Shown: positions 1 to 7,438 of the stretch, one piece after another
How positions within the stretch are numbered: position 1 is the stretch's first letter
Layout: every line of letters begins with the position of its first letter
NCBI GenBank assembly: GCA_021803105.1
Contig: JAJZMC010000011.1
Span: 1 to 58,519 of the forward strand
DNA length: 58,519 nucleotides
Direction of reading: 5' to 3'
Origin: a bacterium
Lineage (GTDB): Bacteria; Patescibacteriota; Saccharimonadia; Saccharimonadales; UBA4665
Translations under genes and position numbers: made by a program
Notes under the pieces: generated by a model
The model's database searches: none
Seen by the model: only the letters and a program-made list of their open reading frames with translations
Told to the model about the DNA's origin: nothing

Positions 1-150
1 TTCCTTATCTTGTATTTTGGCTTTAAATTCATTAGGTGTCAAATAATTTAATGATTGATGTGGTCTATAGTTATGATATTTAACTAACCATTTATTAATT
101 ATTTCTTGTTGATCTGCTAAGTTAAGAATCTCCAAACACGAAGTATTCAT
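1..150 (-). pseudogene. IS transposase C-terminal remnant (rve_3-type integrase core end), cut by window edge
   Basis: The minus strand from an ATG at 150 reads 50 codons without a stop to the window edge. The translation contains YHNYRPHQSLNYLTPNEF, the hallmark C-terminal end of IS3/IS481-type DDE integrase cores (YN-x2-RPH-x-SL-x3-TP-x-E-F). The catalytic DDE part that should lie upstream is absent: the same frame has stops just before the ATG. What remains is a truncated insertion-sequence remnant or a fragment reusing an internal ATG. An AGGGGTG stretch before the ATG resembles a ribosome binding site. Whether the frame continues beyond base 1 cannot be seen. Confidence 0.75.
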
Positions 151-282
151 TATACACCCCTATAAAAATCATATACACTATATCACATCAACAAATATAT
201 CTAGTACTTAAAATATTGTGATACTACGCACATAAAATAAAATTAAATCTTGGTATGATTAACGATAAGAAGGAGTCATATT

Positions 283-672
283 ATGGATAATGATGTACAA
301 AATATTAAAGAAACAACTACTCAGTCTGGTGATACAACACAAAAAACTACTGAAATAAAAAATCCCCAGAATGATATTAAACATAAAAATAATGTGGTGG
401 TAAGAATTATTTGGTTCATAGCCGGAGTACTACTAGTACTACTCGGTTTTCGTTTTATATTAAGTTTACTAGGAGCAAACATAACAAACAGTTTTGCTAA
501 TTTTATATATAATACTTCTCACCCTTTTGTTTCTCCGTTTTTCAGCCTCTTTAACTATCATGAGCCAGTATATGGAGTTTCCCATTTTGAAACTTATACA
601 CTAATAGCAATGATAGTTTACGCAATTATAGCCTGGGGTATTGTTAAATTAGTTCAAATTAATCAAGACTAG
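283..672 (+). CDS. YggT-family membrane protein
   Basis: This 129-residue protein has a polar N-terminal tail of about 38 residues, a membrane helix near 39-64 and a second near 102-124. Between them lies the YggT-like segment RFILSLLGAN...FIYNTSHPFVSPFFSLF, matching the family pattern R-x2-L-x2-LGAN and T-x-P-F-x-x-P-F. YggT proteins are small integral membrane proteins of unclear role, linked to osmotic stress or division-site organisation in other bacteria. A good Shine-Dalgarno sequence (AAGGAG at 271-276) supports the start. It converges on the large ATPase gene with a 5-base gap, so the two are transcribed towards each other. Confidence 0.75.
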   Translation: MDNDVQNIKETTTQSGDTTQKTTEIKNPQNDIKHKNNVVVRIIWFIAGVLLVLLGFRFILSLLGANITNSFANFIYNTSHPFVSPFFSLFNYHEPVYGVSHFETYTLIAMIVYAIIAWGIVKLVQINQD

Positions 673-677
673 TAATT

Positions 678-3266
678 TTATCTAATCTTCATAGTATATT
701 CTTGACCACTAGGTGTATCACGTACAGAGATAGGTGACGCTAATTCGTTTAAATTATCGATACGATGTTTTGCACCTTTATGACGTCGATGACGCCTATG
801 TTTTTTAGGAGTCATAATATCTGACGACTGATTAATGGGCGTAATCACTTCTTGTTGAGTCTTATATTGATTAGTTCTCTTATGTAGAGCGTTAATGACC
901 GATATTACGTCATCATTAGTCTCAATAGGTTTATTAACAACTCTCGCCGGTTTTTCATTTTCTCTAACAGATCGTTTAGCAGTAGAATGTCGATCATTAA
1001 TATATTCTTCAACTGAATTTTTATTAAAAGCGTATAATCTTCGACTATTATTAATAATATAGTCTGAATAATCAGTAGTTCTATCGGGTAGGGTAAGAGT
1101 TATTGCTGAAAAAGCTGGAGCTTTCTCTCCTTCTATTGTCATAGAACTAACAAAGTGACGATTATGCATATTAATTAAATCATACTCTGTAAAATTAGGC
1201 TCAAAATATCGTTGCATTCGGCCAGCATCATCTGCACCCATACGAAAACCAATAATTGTTCCAACATTACCAAAAATAGCATCTCGAACTTCTTGACTCA
1301 TTTGAGCAATATACTGATTAGCAACCGTTAAATTTAGTCCATATTTTCTAGCTTCACTTAAAATAGTAGCGAAACTATCGGTAGCAAAATTCTGGAACTC
1401 ATCCACATACAAATAAAATGGATTTCTTTTTTCGATCGGTACGTCAGCTCGACTCATAGCAGCTAATTGAATCTTAGTTACAAGTAAAGCACCTAATATT
1501 GCGGCATTATCTTCGCCTATAATACCTCTTGTTAAATTAACAATTAATATCTTATTTTCATCCATGATATTTCTAATATTAAAACTACCTTTTGGTTGAC
1601 CAATAATATTTCTAACCAAAGGATTAGCTGTAAAGGCACCAACTTTATTTAATATTGGGGCAACTGCTTCAGTAGCAAACTTAGTATTCCAACTATTAAA
1701 TTCAACTTTCCAAAAATTAGCAACAACTGTATCGTCAACATATTGAAGTACTTCTTTTCTAAATTTATCATCCGTTAAAATACGTGTAATATCTAACATT
1801 GTTGAATCAGGATAATCAAGAAGTGCTAGAAGGGCATAACGTAAAATATATTCAAGTCTAGGCCCCCAACTATCAAACATGCGCTTTAAAACACCAATTA
1901 TTTCTGAAGCTGTATGAGTCTTTAACTTAGAATCAATCACTTCCATTGGATTAAATGACATAGGAAATTCAGTATCAGCCGGATTAAAATAAATTACTTC
2001 ATTTATTCTTTCTTCAGGTATACGTCGTAAAATACTTTGAGCATAATCACCATGAGGATCAATAATTGCTACACCATAATTATTATTAATATCAGCTATA
2101 GTAAGTAACTCAAGTAGTGCTGACTTACCTACTCCAGTTTGCCCAATAATATATAGATGTCGTCCCCGATCATGTCTTGGCATTCCAAAAACTGATTTAT
2201 GTCCTCGGAAATTAGTAACTGCAACAGGACTTATTTGTGTTTTATCACTTTCACTAACTATCGGTAAATTAGCTGGGGGCTCAGCAGTTTGAGATAAAGC
2301 CCATAAAATATAAGGAGTCTCAACAGTAGTATGAGGTAAATGATAAAGTGTAGCAATTTCTTCTATATTGGCGACAAATTTAGAAGATCCGACTCGTCGC
2401 TGTTGATATAAACTAAATAACTCAGAAGTTTTTTTAGCGACAGTATCATTAAAACCATTTAAATAGGTTGTATTAAATTGTTTATAGCTAGCTGTAATAG
2501 ATTGTAATCGTAATCTAGCTTGCTGGGTACTTAAATTACTTCTATATATAATTCTAATAGTGGCTTCGTAAGCTAGTTTTTGACTCTTAAGCTCAGCGGC
2601 ACTAACTCGAGCTTGTTCATAATCAGCCATCTTTCTTGGCTCTTTAGTATTAGTTGGAGGTGTCCATAAAGCTGAAACAAAACTAGAGGATAATCCCGAA
2701 CTACCCCCTTTAACATTTGCAATATAACGTTCACTACTTCGATGCCAGTTATTTTGAGCAGGTAAGACTATAAGTTGAATCCATGCCTCTTCACCATCAC
2801 TAAATTTTGCTAATGTTCCAGTAATAGCCGCTAATGGGTCAACTTCAAAACTTTGAAATGTTTTAATAGGCAAGGCGTTATTTTCTTTAAACTGCAATTC
2901 TGTTCCAGTAAAGGTAGAAAATGTTTGTTCCTGGTCAAAACTATAATCAGGAACCTCACTGATTTGAACATTAGGGTACTGAGCATAAATCTGATCTTCC
3001 ACAAATGATTTTATATATTCTGGTACCCAAATATAAAAACCAATTCTTTTTTTTAAAACAGCAATTTCAAGACTAACTCTTTCTCTATGATGTCCTGAAT
3101 TAAATAAACCTCCACTTTTTGGAGTCATCAGTAGACCATGTAAACTAGCAAACATCTGTTCAGCTGCTAATTCTTTTTTATCATTAGTACGAGGTACTTG
3201 TAGTAATAAAACAACTCCAGTATCAGTATTTTCCTCAGTACTTGTTTTACTATTTCGTATATTCAT
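678..3266 (-). CDS. VirD4/TraG-like membrane-associated DNA-transfer ATPase
   Basis: The protein has 862 residues. The N-terminal half (about 20-340) is an alpha/beta region without clear motifs, typical of CPR homologues. The C-terminal half is a P-loop NTPase with Walker A GQTGVGKS near residue 377, the IIDPHGDY motif about 25 residues later, and Walker B FYLYVDEFQNFA near 619. These fit the TraG/VirD4/TrwB (DUF87-like) family of hexameric coupling ATPases that bind DNA at the inner face of the membrane. The basic tail (KKHRRHRRHKG) may bind nucleic acid. No other type IV secretion genes are nearby, so its job (DNA uptake, secretion or segregation) is open. It is probably transcribed alone. 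Confidence 0.8.
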   Translation of the reverse strand: MNIRNSKTSTEENTDTGVVLLLQVPRTNDKKELAAEQMFASLHGLLMTPKSGGLFNSGHHRERVSLEIAVLKKRIGFYIWVPEYIKSFVEDQIYAQYPNVQISEVPDYSFDQEQTFSTFTGTELQFKENNALPIKTFQSFEVDPLAAITGTLAKFSDGEEAWIQLIVLPAQNNWHRSSERYIANVKGGSSGLSSSFVSALWTPPTNTKEPRKMADYEQARVSAAELKSQKLAYEATIRIIYRSNLSTQQARLRLQSITASYKQFNTTYLNGFNDTVAKKTSELFSLYQQRRVGSSKFVANIEEIATLYHLPHTTVETPYILWALSQTAEPPANLPIVSESDKTQISPVAVTNFRGHKSVFGMPRHDRGRHLYIIGQTGVGKSALLELLTIADINNNYGVAIIDPHGDYAQSILRRIPEERINEVIYFNPADTEFPMSFNPMEVIDSKLKTHTASEIIGVLKRMFDSWGPRLEYILRYALLALLDYPDSTMLDITRILTDDKFRKEVLQYVDDTVVANFWKVEFNSWNTKFATEAVAPILNKVGAFTANPLVRNIIGQPKGSFNIRNIMDENKILIVNLTRGIIGEDNAAILGALLVTKIQLAAMSRADVPIEKRNPFYLYVDEFQNFATDSFATILSEARKYGLNLTVANQYIAQMSQEVRDAIFGNVGTIIGFRMGADDAGRMQRYFEPNFTEYDLINMHNRHFVSSMTIEGEKAPAFSAITLTLPDRTTDYSDYIINNSRRLYAFNKNSVEEYINDRHSTAKRSVRENEKPARVVNKPIETNDDVISVINALHKRTNQYKTQQEVITPINQSSDIMTPKKHRRHRRHKGAKHRIDNLNELASPISVRDTPSGQEYTMKIR

Positions 3267-3412
3267 AATTGTATTATATTACCATTAGCAGAATAATTTA
3301 TTTCGTAATCTTTAAATCTTTTACATACTATTTAACAAAGACAAAAAACGTTACCCTACTATATTAAATAATATTATGAAATAATACCATAATATTGTTA
3401 TAAAGTCAATTC

Positions 3413-3441
3413 TTGCCAAATACTAAACATGGTGGTATAGT
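3413..3441 (+). promoter_or_regulatory. Sigma70-like promoter of the hammerhead unit
   Basis: The -35 box is TTGCCA (3413-3418), followed by a 17-base spacer and the -10 box TATAGT (3436-3441). The predicted start is A3448, which is also the first base of a hairpin. This is one of the best promoters in the window by eye. Confidence 0.75.
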
Positions 3442-3447
3442 ATAACC

Positions 3448-3478
3448 ACTTTGTTGAGTTTATTAACTACATCAAAGT
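3448..3478 (+). ncRNA. 5'-terminal hairpin of the hammerhead-unit transcript
   Basis: ACTTTG...CAAAGT arms, with a second stem AGTT/AACT and a TATT loop, fold starting exactly at the predicted transcription start. A 5'-terminal hairpin usually protects RNA from 5'-dependent decay. The adjoining CAAAGTACTTTG (3473-3484) is a perfect 12-base palindrome that could form an alternative pairing. Confidence 0.55.
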
Positions 3479-3510
3479 ACTTTGACAAGTAGATTTTAAG
3501 TTGAGAAAAC

Positions 3511-3568
3511 ACACGAGGTGAGATACCTGATTATATAAATATTTATAATTAGCTACCTCATCTTGTGT
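3511..3568 (+). ncRNA. Long leader hairpin upstream of the orphan ORF
   Basis: Arms 3511-3527 and 3552-3568 pair over 17 positions (13 Watson-Crick, 2 G-U, 2 mismatches). The loop itself contains TATAAAT/ATTTATA (3534-3540/3541-3547). A smaller CTCG/CGAG hairpin follows within about 3584-3599, before the ribosome binding site of the 3630 ORF. The folding suggests a regulatory leader, but it matches no riboswitch class I can name. Confidence 0.55.
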
Positions 3569-3629
3569 TTATGGAAAAACACACTCGTTTTACGAGGATA
3601 CATCAAAGTTGGGGGGAAAGAGCACGTTA

Positions 3630-4088
3630 ATGTCACGTAGAAAAGCTTTAAAGTCACAAGAGCAAACTGTTGTACCACAAAAGACTCGTATTATTATGGG
3701 TTTTGAAGACAAGCATGACCAATCAAGACCTTTTAGAATTGAACCATCTCAGGATTTAAAGGAAATTGATCGATTAATCGAAAAATTATCCAAAAAACAA
3801 GGCGTAAGAAAAGTTATCAAAGGATGTAGTGGAAGCATAATTATTACAAAAGACTACAAACAAGTTTGGACTGATACGTTTCAATCAGAAATTGCTGAAA
3901 TCATACGAGCACATCATACATGGAATAGAACTACAGTTAAGCTAACTGGACAACCAATGATTTTAAGACTTCGGAAAAATCAAGCAACAAACTACATTAA
4001 TGACAGAAAAGCTAACAACAACCCACCTCATCGCAATTTACACCATAGACACTTAACAGAGCTGTACAATAATTACAAGAATTATTAG
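3630..4088 (+). CDS. Orphan basic protein encoded in the hammerhead unit
   Basis: This is a 152-residue, Lys/Arg-rich protein that I do not recognise. The frame is open from a TTG at 3609, but ATG 3630 is chosen because GGGGGGAAAG (3611-3620) makes a plausible ribosome binding site for it. The N-terminus is basic (MSRRKALKS). The middle (about 35-110) looks like a small alpha/beta domain with KGCSGSIIITKDYKQVW at its centre. The tail is rich in Asn, His and Arg (NNNPPHRNLHHRH). The composition fits RNA or DNA binding, but no catalytic motif is visible. It sits alone between two highly structured RNA regions, the second ending in a hammerhead ribozyme, so protein and RNA may form one genetic element. 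Function is unknown. Confidence 0.6.
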   Translation: MSRRKALKSQEQTVVPQKTRIIMGFEDKHDQSRPFRIEPSQDLKEIDRLIEKLSKKQGVRKVIKGCSGSIIITKDYKQVWTDTFQSEIAEIIRAHHTWNRTTVKLTGQPMILRLRKNQATNYINDRKANNNPPHRNLHHRHLTELYNNYKNY

Positions 4089-4093
4089 CAACA

Positions 4094-4182
4094 ATGGCAA
4101 GTAGATATGGGGTCTATAAAAGATTATCGCATAATTTATTATGTGTGTTTTTCTTCTTTTTCCTTACATATCTACTTGTCAT
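4094..4182 (+). ncRNA. Long stem enclosing a terminator, directly before the hammerhead
   Basis: Arms 4094-4109 and 4167-4182 pair over 16 positions (15 Watson-Crick, one G-U) around CAAGTAGATATG/CATATCTACTTG. The 3' arm ATCTACTTGTC (4170-4180) is also perfectly complementary to GACAAGTAGAT at 3484-3494 in the 5' leader. Two mutually exclusive folds are therefore possible, one local and one long-range. The stem ends two bases before helix III of the ribozyme. Confidence 0.6.
4128..4160 (+). terminator. Intrinsic terminator after the orphan ORF
   Basis: CGCATAAT pairs with ATTATGTG (one G-U), followed by a U-rich tract (TGTTTTTCTTCTTTTT). It sits within the loop of the 4094-4182 stem. Transcription must read through it to make the hammerhead at 4185-4238. 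Confidence 0.6.
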
Positions 4183-4184
4183 TT

Positions 4185-4238
4185 CGCTTTCTATAAATAA
4201 ATATTTATACTGATGAGTCTTAAAAAGACGAAAAAGCG
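4185..4238 (+). ncRNA. Type III hammerhead self-cleaving ribozyme
   Basis: All three helices and the whole catalytic core are present. Helix III: CGCTTT (4185-4190) pairs perfectly with AAAGCG (4233-4238), including the obligatory A15.1-U16.1 pair (4233/4190). The cleavage-site nucleotide is C4191 (UUC triplet), so cleavage is predicted between 4191 and 4192. Helix I: TATAAAT (4192-4198), loop AAAT, ATTTATA (4203-4209), 7 perfect pairs. Core CTGATGA is at 4210-4216. Helix II: GTCTT (4217-4221), loop AAA, AAGAC (4225-4229), beginning with the conserved G-C pair. GAA follows at 4230-4232. Helix III is the open helix, so the topology is type III. The ribozyme is the 3' part of a transcript that begins near 3448, and lies about 155 bases upstream of the pilin operon. 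Confidence 0.93.
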
Positions 4239-4310
4239 GTAATATACTCAAAAATATCCTTTCACTACAGGACTAATCCACGACTCTAAAAAATTATACC
4301 CTCAAATTTC

Positions 4311-4346
4311 TACACCTTACTATAGTCTATGTTAAAATAAGGTGTA
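4311..4346. promoter_or_regulatory. Inverted repeat upstream of the pilin operon
   Basis: TACACCTTA (4311-4319) and TAAGGTGTA (4338-4346) form a perfect 9-base inverted repeat with an 18-base spacer containing TATAGT. It lies about 50 bases before the first pilin gene. It could be an operator or an mRNA leader hairpin. The rest of the 4089-4393 gap holds the ribozyme elements listed separately. Confidence 0.45.
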
Positions 4347-4393
4347 AAATGATTATGTTTAAGTTCAAAAATTTTAATTTTAAAAGATTTTAA

Positions 4394-5155
4394 ATGTCAG
4401 CAAAAGGTTTTACTATAATAGAGACAATGATTGTGATTGCGATATCAGCTATTCTAGCAATTGCAGCCTACAACTTAGTTTATGGCAAAATTAGTGAAAC
4501 TGATTTCCAGGTTTCTATTAATAACTTTAAAGTTCAGCTACAACAAATTATTAGTAATTCAGCTGAAGGGTTTCATCCAACCACACAGTCTTTTAGTTGC
4601 ACCAATGGTTATCTAACGTCACCAATTATAACTACGGGTAGTTCTAAATTTGGTAGCAATACAGGTTGTATTTTTCTAGGTCAAGCCATTAAATTTAATA
4701 TTGGTAAAACATCCTATAATACCTACTCAGTAGTCGGTAATCAAACATATTCAGGTAGTAATAGTACTTCAATTAATCAGGCTTTTCCAATTATTATTAA
4801 TCAAACAAAATTAGAAAATATCACAAAAAATCAGTTAAGCTTTTATTGTATTACCACTAGCAAATTTTGTTCTAACCCTAATTTAATTAATGAACTAGTC
4901 TTTTTATCGACCGATAGTAATCAAAACATCATGAATGGTATCAATTCCACAAATAATTCAAACTCTCAACCTCTGACAGGTTTTTATATCAATAACAGTA
5001 CTCTTCCATCAATAGCTGGCAATATAACTTTCAGTAATAAGATTTATATATGTTTATCTAGCGGTAGTAATAATCAATCAGGACTTATTACGATTTCTAA
5101 TCAATTCATTCCAACTCTTAGTCTTAAGCTTTATAATAATTTAAAATGCCAGTAA
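4394..5155 (+). CDS. Type IV pilin-like protein (prepilin N-terminus)
   Basis: The 253-residue protein opens with KGFTIIETMIVIAISAILAIAAY, a class III prepilin signal. Prepilin peptidase would cut after Gly5, leaving Phe+1 and the conserved Glu+5, followed by the hydrophobic helix that packs in the pilus core. The rest is a Ser/Thr/Asn-rich globular domain with scattered Cys residues that may form disulfides. It is the first gene of a four-gene pilin cluster and overlaps the next gene by 10 bases, implying translational coupling. It could be the major or a minor pilin. Assembly ATPases, platform protein and peptidase are not in the window. No clear Shine-Dalgarno precedes the ATG. Confidence 0.85.
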   Translation: MSAKGFTIIETMIVIAISAILAIAAYNLVYGKISETDFQVSINNFKVQLQQIISNSAEGFHPTTQSFSCTNGYLTSPIITTGSSKFGSNTGCIFLGQAIKFNIGKTSYNTYSVVGNQTYSGSNSTSINQAFPIIINQTKLENITKNQLSFYCITTSKFCSNPNLINELVFLSTDSNQNIMNGINSTNNSNSQPLTGFYINNSTLPSIAGNITFSNKIYICLSSGSNNQSGLITISNQFIPTLSLKLYNNLKCQ

Positions 5156-5634
5156 AAAAAATATACCGGCAAAAAGGTGACACAATCATTGAAGTATTAA
5201 TTGCTATGGCAATCATAAGTTTCATCTTAATCGGTGCTTATATAACAATTAATCGAAATATTCTCCTGTTAGATGACAGCCAAGAACATTCTCAAGCCGT
5301 CTATCTACTATCTAGTCAAATTGAATCTTTAAGACAATCTAAAATTAACACATCAATTAATGGACAATGCTTTAACGGTATAACTTTATTTAATAACACT
5401 GGCCCAGTAGGCAGTAATAACTGCATCCTAAATTCTAGCGGCACGGAAGCTTCAGCTAACCAACAACCGAATTACTCGATAACTATCAACTCTACACCAA
5501 CTATTGTTCATTTATCTCCTAGCAACAGTTATACATATTACACATATCAGCTAAAAACGACCTGGACAAGTCTTCTAAGCTCTTCTAATCCTACTGCTAC
5601 TGATCAAATAATAATGTATTACTCTAATAAATAA
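5146..5634 (+). CDS. Minor pilin, PilV-like
   Basis: This 162-residue protein has the prepilin motif QKGDTIIEVLIAMAIISFILIGAY, with processing expected after Gly. The mature protein would start with Asp rather than Phe, which is tolerated in minor pilins; Glu+5 is kept. The sequence around the helix (EVLIAMAI) resembles PilV/GspI-type initiator pilins. The start overlaps the upstream pilin gene by 10 bases. The C-terminal domain is short and rich in Asn, Ser and Thr. With the two following genes it would form a minor-pilin tip or priming complex, by analogy with pilV-pilW-pilX in other bacteria. Confidence 0.8.
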   Translation: MPVKKIYRQKGDTIIEVLIAMAIISFILIGAYITINRNILLLDDSQEHSQAVYLLSSQIESLRQSKINTSINGQCFNGITLFNNTGPVGSNNCILNSSGTEASANQQPNYSITINSTPTIVHLSPSNSYTYYTYQLKTTWTSLLSSSNPTATDQIIMYYSNK

Positions 5635-5641
5635 TCTAACA

Positions 5642-6358
5642 ATGAATATAAACTTAGCTAACAACAAAAAAATAAATGGCTTTACGATTATTGAACTACT
5701 TATAGCTACTGCCGCCTTTTCAATTATGTTAGTCATAATCGCCTTTAGTGTTAATTATTTTGCTATAAAATATTACCAAAGCTTAACAACAATTAATACT
5801 CAAGGTAATTTAATTTCTACCATTAATAATATCAGTCAATCTATTAAATTTAGTCTACAAGCACCGAATTACTCATTACCATCAACCTCTAACCCAGTCG
5901 GGTATTTATGTACTAGTTCAACAGAATATGTATTTTATATTAATCAACCATTCTTCAAAGGTTCTATAAATAACAACAACTCAGGGATCATACAATACCC
6001 AATTGTCCAAAACACTTGTCTGACTCCCTCATCTCTTCCAGCATTAACTGGTCAACAATTATTAGGTAACAATATGAGACCGTTATATTTTAATATATCC
6101 TCTATAAATACCAACTTATATAATCTTACTATTGAAATAGCTTATACTGGTAGTGTTAGTAGTGGAATTGGTAATAGTTTGTTATGTTCTCCAAAAATAT
6201 CACCTAACAATCAGGGAGGTTGTGGACCTGATGCTAGCAATTTAACTACTACTCAGGATATTAAATACGCCCCAACTATAGGTTGTAAACCAACAGCTGT
6301 CTCTCAGTTCTGTGATGTATCAACTCTTCAAACAACCTCTTCAAGAAGGATAAACTAA
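5642..6358 (+). CDS. Minor pilin, PilW-like
   Basis: The protein has 238 residues with prepilin signal NGFTIIELLIATAAFSIMLVIIAF (cleavage after Gly, Phe+1, Glu+5) and a long N-terminal hydrophobic helix. The ELLIA-x-A-x-F pattern, length and position after the PilV-like gene match PilW/GspJ-type minor pilins. The C-terminal region carries several cysteines (YLCTSS, QNTCLT, LLCSPK, GGCGPD, GCKPT) that may form disulfides outside the cell. The gap to the upstream gene is 7 bases and to the downstream gene 2 bases, so the cluster is an operon. The exact role is inferred from order, not from a specific motif. Confidence 0.78.
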   Translation: MNINLANNKKINGFTIIELLIATAAFSIMLVIIAFSVNYFAIKYYQSLTTINTQGNLISTINNISQSIKFSLQAPNYSLPSTSNPVGYLCTSSTEYVFYINQPFFKGSINNNNSGIIQYPIVQNTCLTPSSLPALTGQQLLGNNMRPLYFNISSINTNLYNLTIEIAYTGSVSSGIGNSLLCSPKISPNNQGGCGPDASNLTTTQDIKYAPTIGCKPTAVSQFCDVSTLQTTSSRRIN

Positions 6359-6360
6359 AA

Positions 6361-7401
6361 ATGACTCTTAGGAATTTCAATAATGAAAATAATCAACTAG
6401 GTATCGCATCTATTATTATAGTTATGATTATGATGGTAGTAATTAGCGTTATAGTCATCGGTATTAGTGCCGTTGCTCGTCATGATCAATCTATCACAAT
6501 CAATAATCAACTTAAAAACCAAGCTTTTTATGCCGCTGAAACAGGTGTTAATGACGCTATTAATGCCATAAAACATGGCTACTCTCTACAACCTAGTGAT
6601 AGTAATAAATGTAACAGTTTTATTAATAACACTGGTATTAATAATAATATTAATATGGCCTCACAAGTATCTTTTAATTGTTTACTTGTTAATGACATAC
6701 TGCCTAATATAGAAACTAATGTTGTTAGTAATCAATCTACTGTTTTACCCATTAATCCTTCTTCCCCTATCCATCAACTTAACTTTTCTTGGACTCAAAA
6801 TTCAACCTCTGATTTATTTACTGGTTGTCCGACAACATCTACCGTAGATTCTTTTCCTACTACTTGGTCGTGTCCTTATGCCATATTACGGGTAGATATC
6901 TACCAATATAACAGTAATGATTTTAATAATCCTAATAGCGTAAATCTATTAAATGCCAATACTAATACTGTTTTTATGATTCCCGTTATATCATCATCTA
7001 ATAACACGTTAAGTTTAAACTTTCCATCTTCTGCTCAATCTACACCTTATCTTTTAGTAGCTAATTGCAATAGTACCACCTGTCAAGCAGTCTTTAATTT
7101 CCCAACTCCATTCCAGTCTGGCTATATACGTCTTAGTAGTATATACACTAACATCCCCAACCTAACAATTAACTCGACCAGTTCGATCACCTTTAGTGGT
7201 ACTCAATTATTAATAGATTCAACGGGAGTAGCCCAAAATCTATCAAAAAGAATTGAAGTTAGAATTCCACTAACTAATAACCAAGGCTATCCACTCCCCA
7301 TTAATGCTCTAACTACCACTAATTCTATCTGTAAAAGTTTTATTATCGGTGGTGCTAATACTTCCGCATCGGTACCGCCGAACACCTCATGTACTCCTTA
7401 A
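6361..7401 (+). CDS. PilX-like minor pilus assembly protein
   Basis: The 346-residue protein begins with a short polar stretch, then GIASIIIVMIMMVVISVIVIGISAVAR, a membrane helix. NQAFYAAETGVNDAI follows and matches the PilX N-terminal signature (A-F-Y-A-A-E-x-G-x-x-x-A) found in GspK/PilX-like minor pilins. It lacks the canonical G-F-x4-E prepilin motif, as PilX-type proteins often do. The remainder is a long Ser/Thr/Asn-rich extracellular region with paired cysteines. It is the last gene of the pilin operon and converges on the 743-residue surface protein gene with a 37-base gap. Confidence 0.75.
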   Translation: MTLRNFNNENNQLGIASIIIVMIMMVVISVIVIGISAVARHDQSITINNQLKNQAFYAAETGVNDAINAIKHGYSLQPSDSNKCNSFINNTGINNNINMASQVSFNCLLVNDILPNIETNVVSNQSTVLPINPSSPIHQLNFSWTQNSTSDLFTGCPTTSTVDSFPTTWSCPYAILRVDIYQYNSNDFNNPNSVNLLNANTNTVFMIPVISSSNNTLSLNFPSSAQSTPYLLVANCNSTTCQAVFNFPTPFQSGYIRLSSIYTNIPNLTINSTSSITFSGTQLLIDSTGVAQNLSKRIEVRIPLTNNQGYPLPINALTTTNSICKSFIIGGANTSASVPPNTSCTP

Positions 7402-7438
7402 AAATAGGTTTTAAAATATAAATCTTTAACTACTTAAT

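Noticed and set aside
3267-3412. A second, upstream hammerhead that would allow a circular monomer between two ribozymes
   Set aside because: No CTGATGA core or matching helices were found upstream of the promoter, so only one ribozyme is supported.
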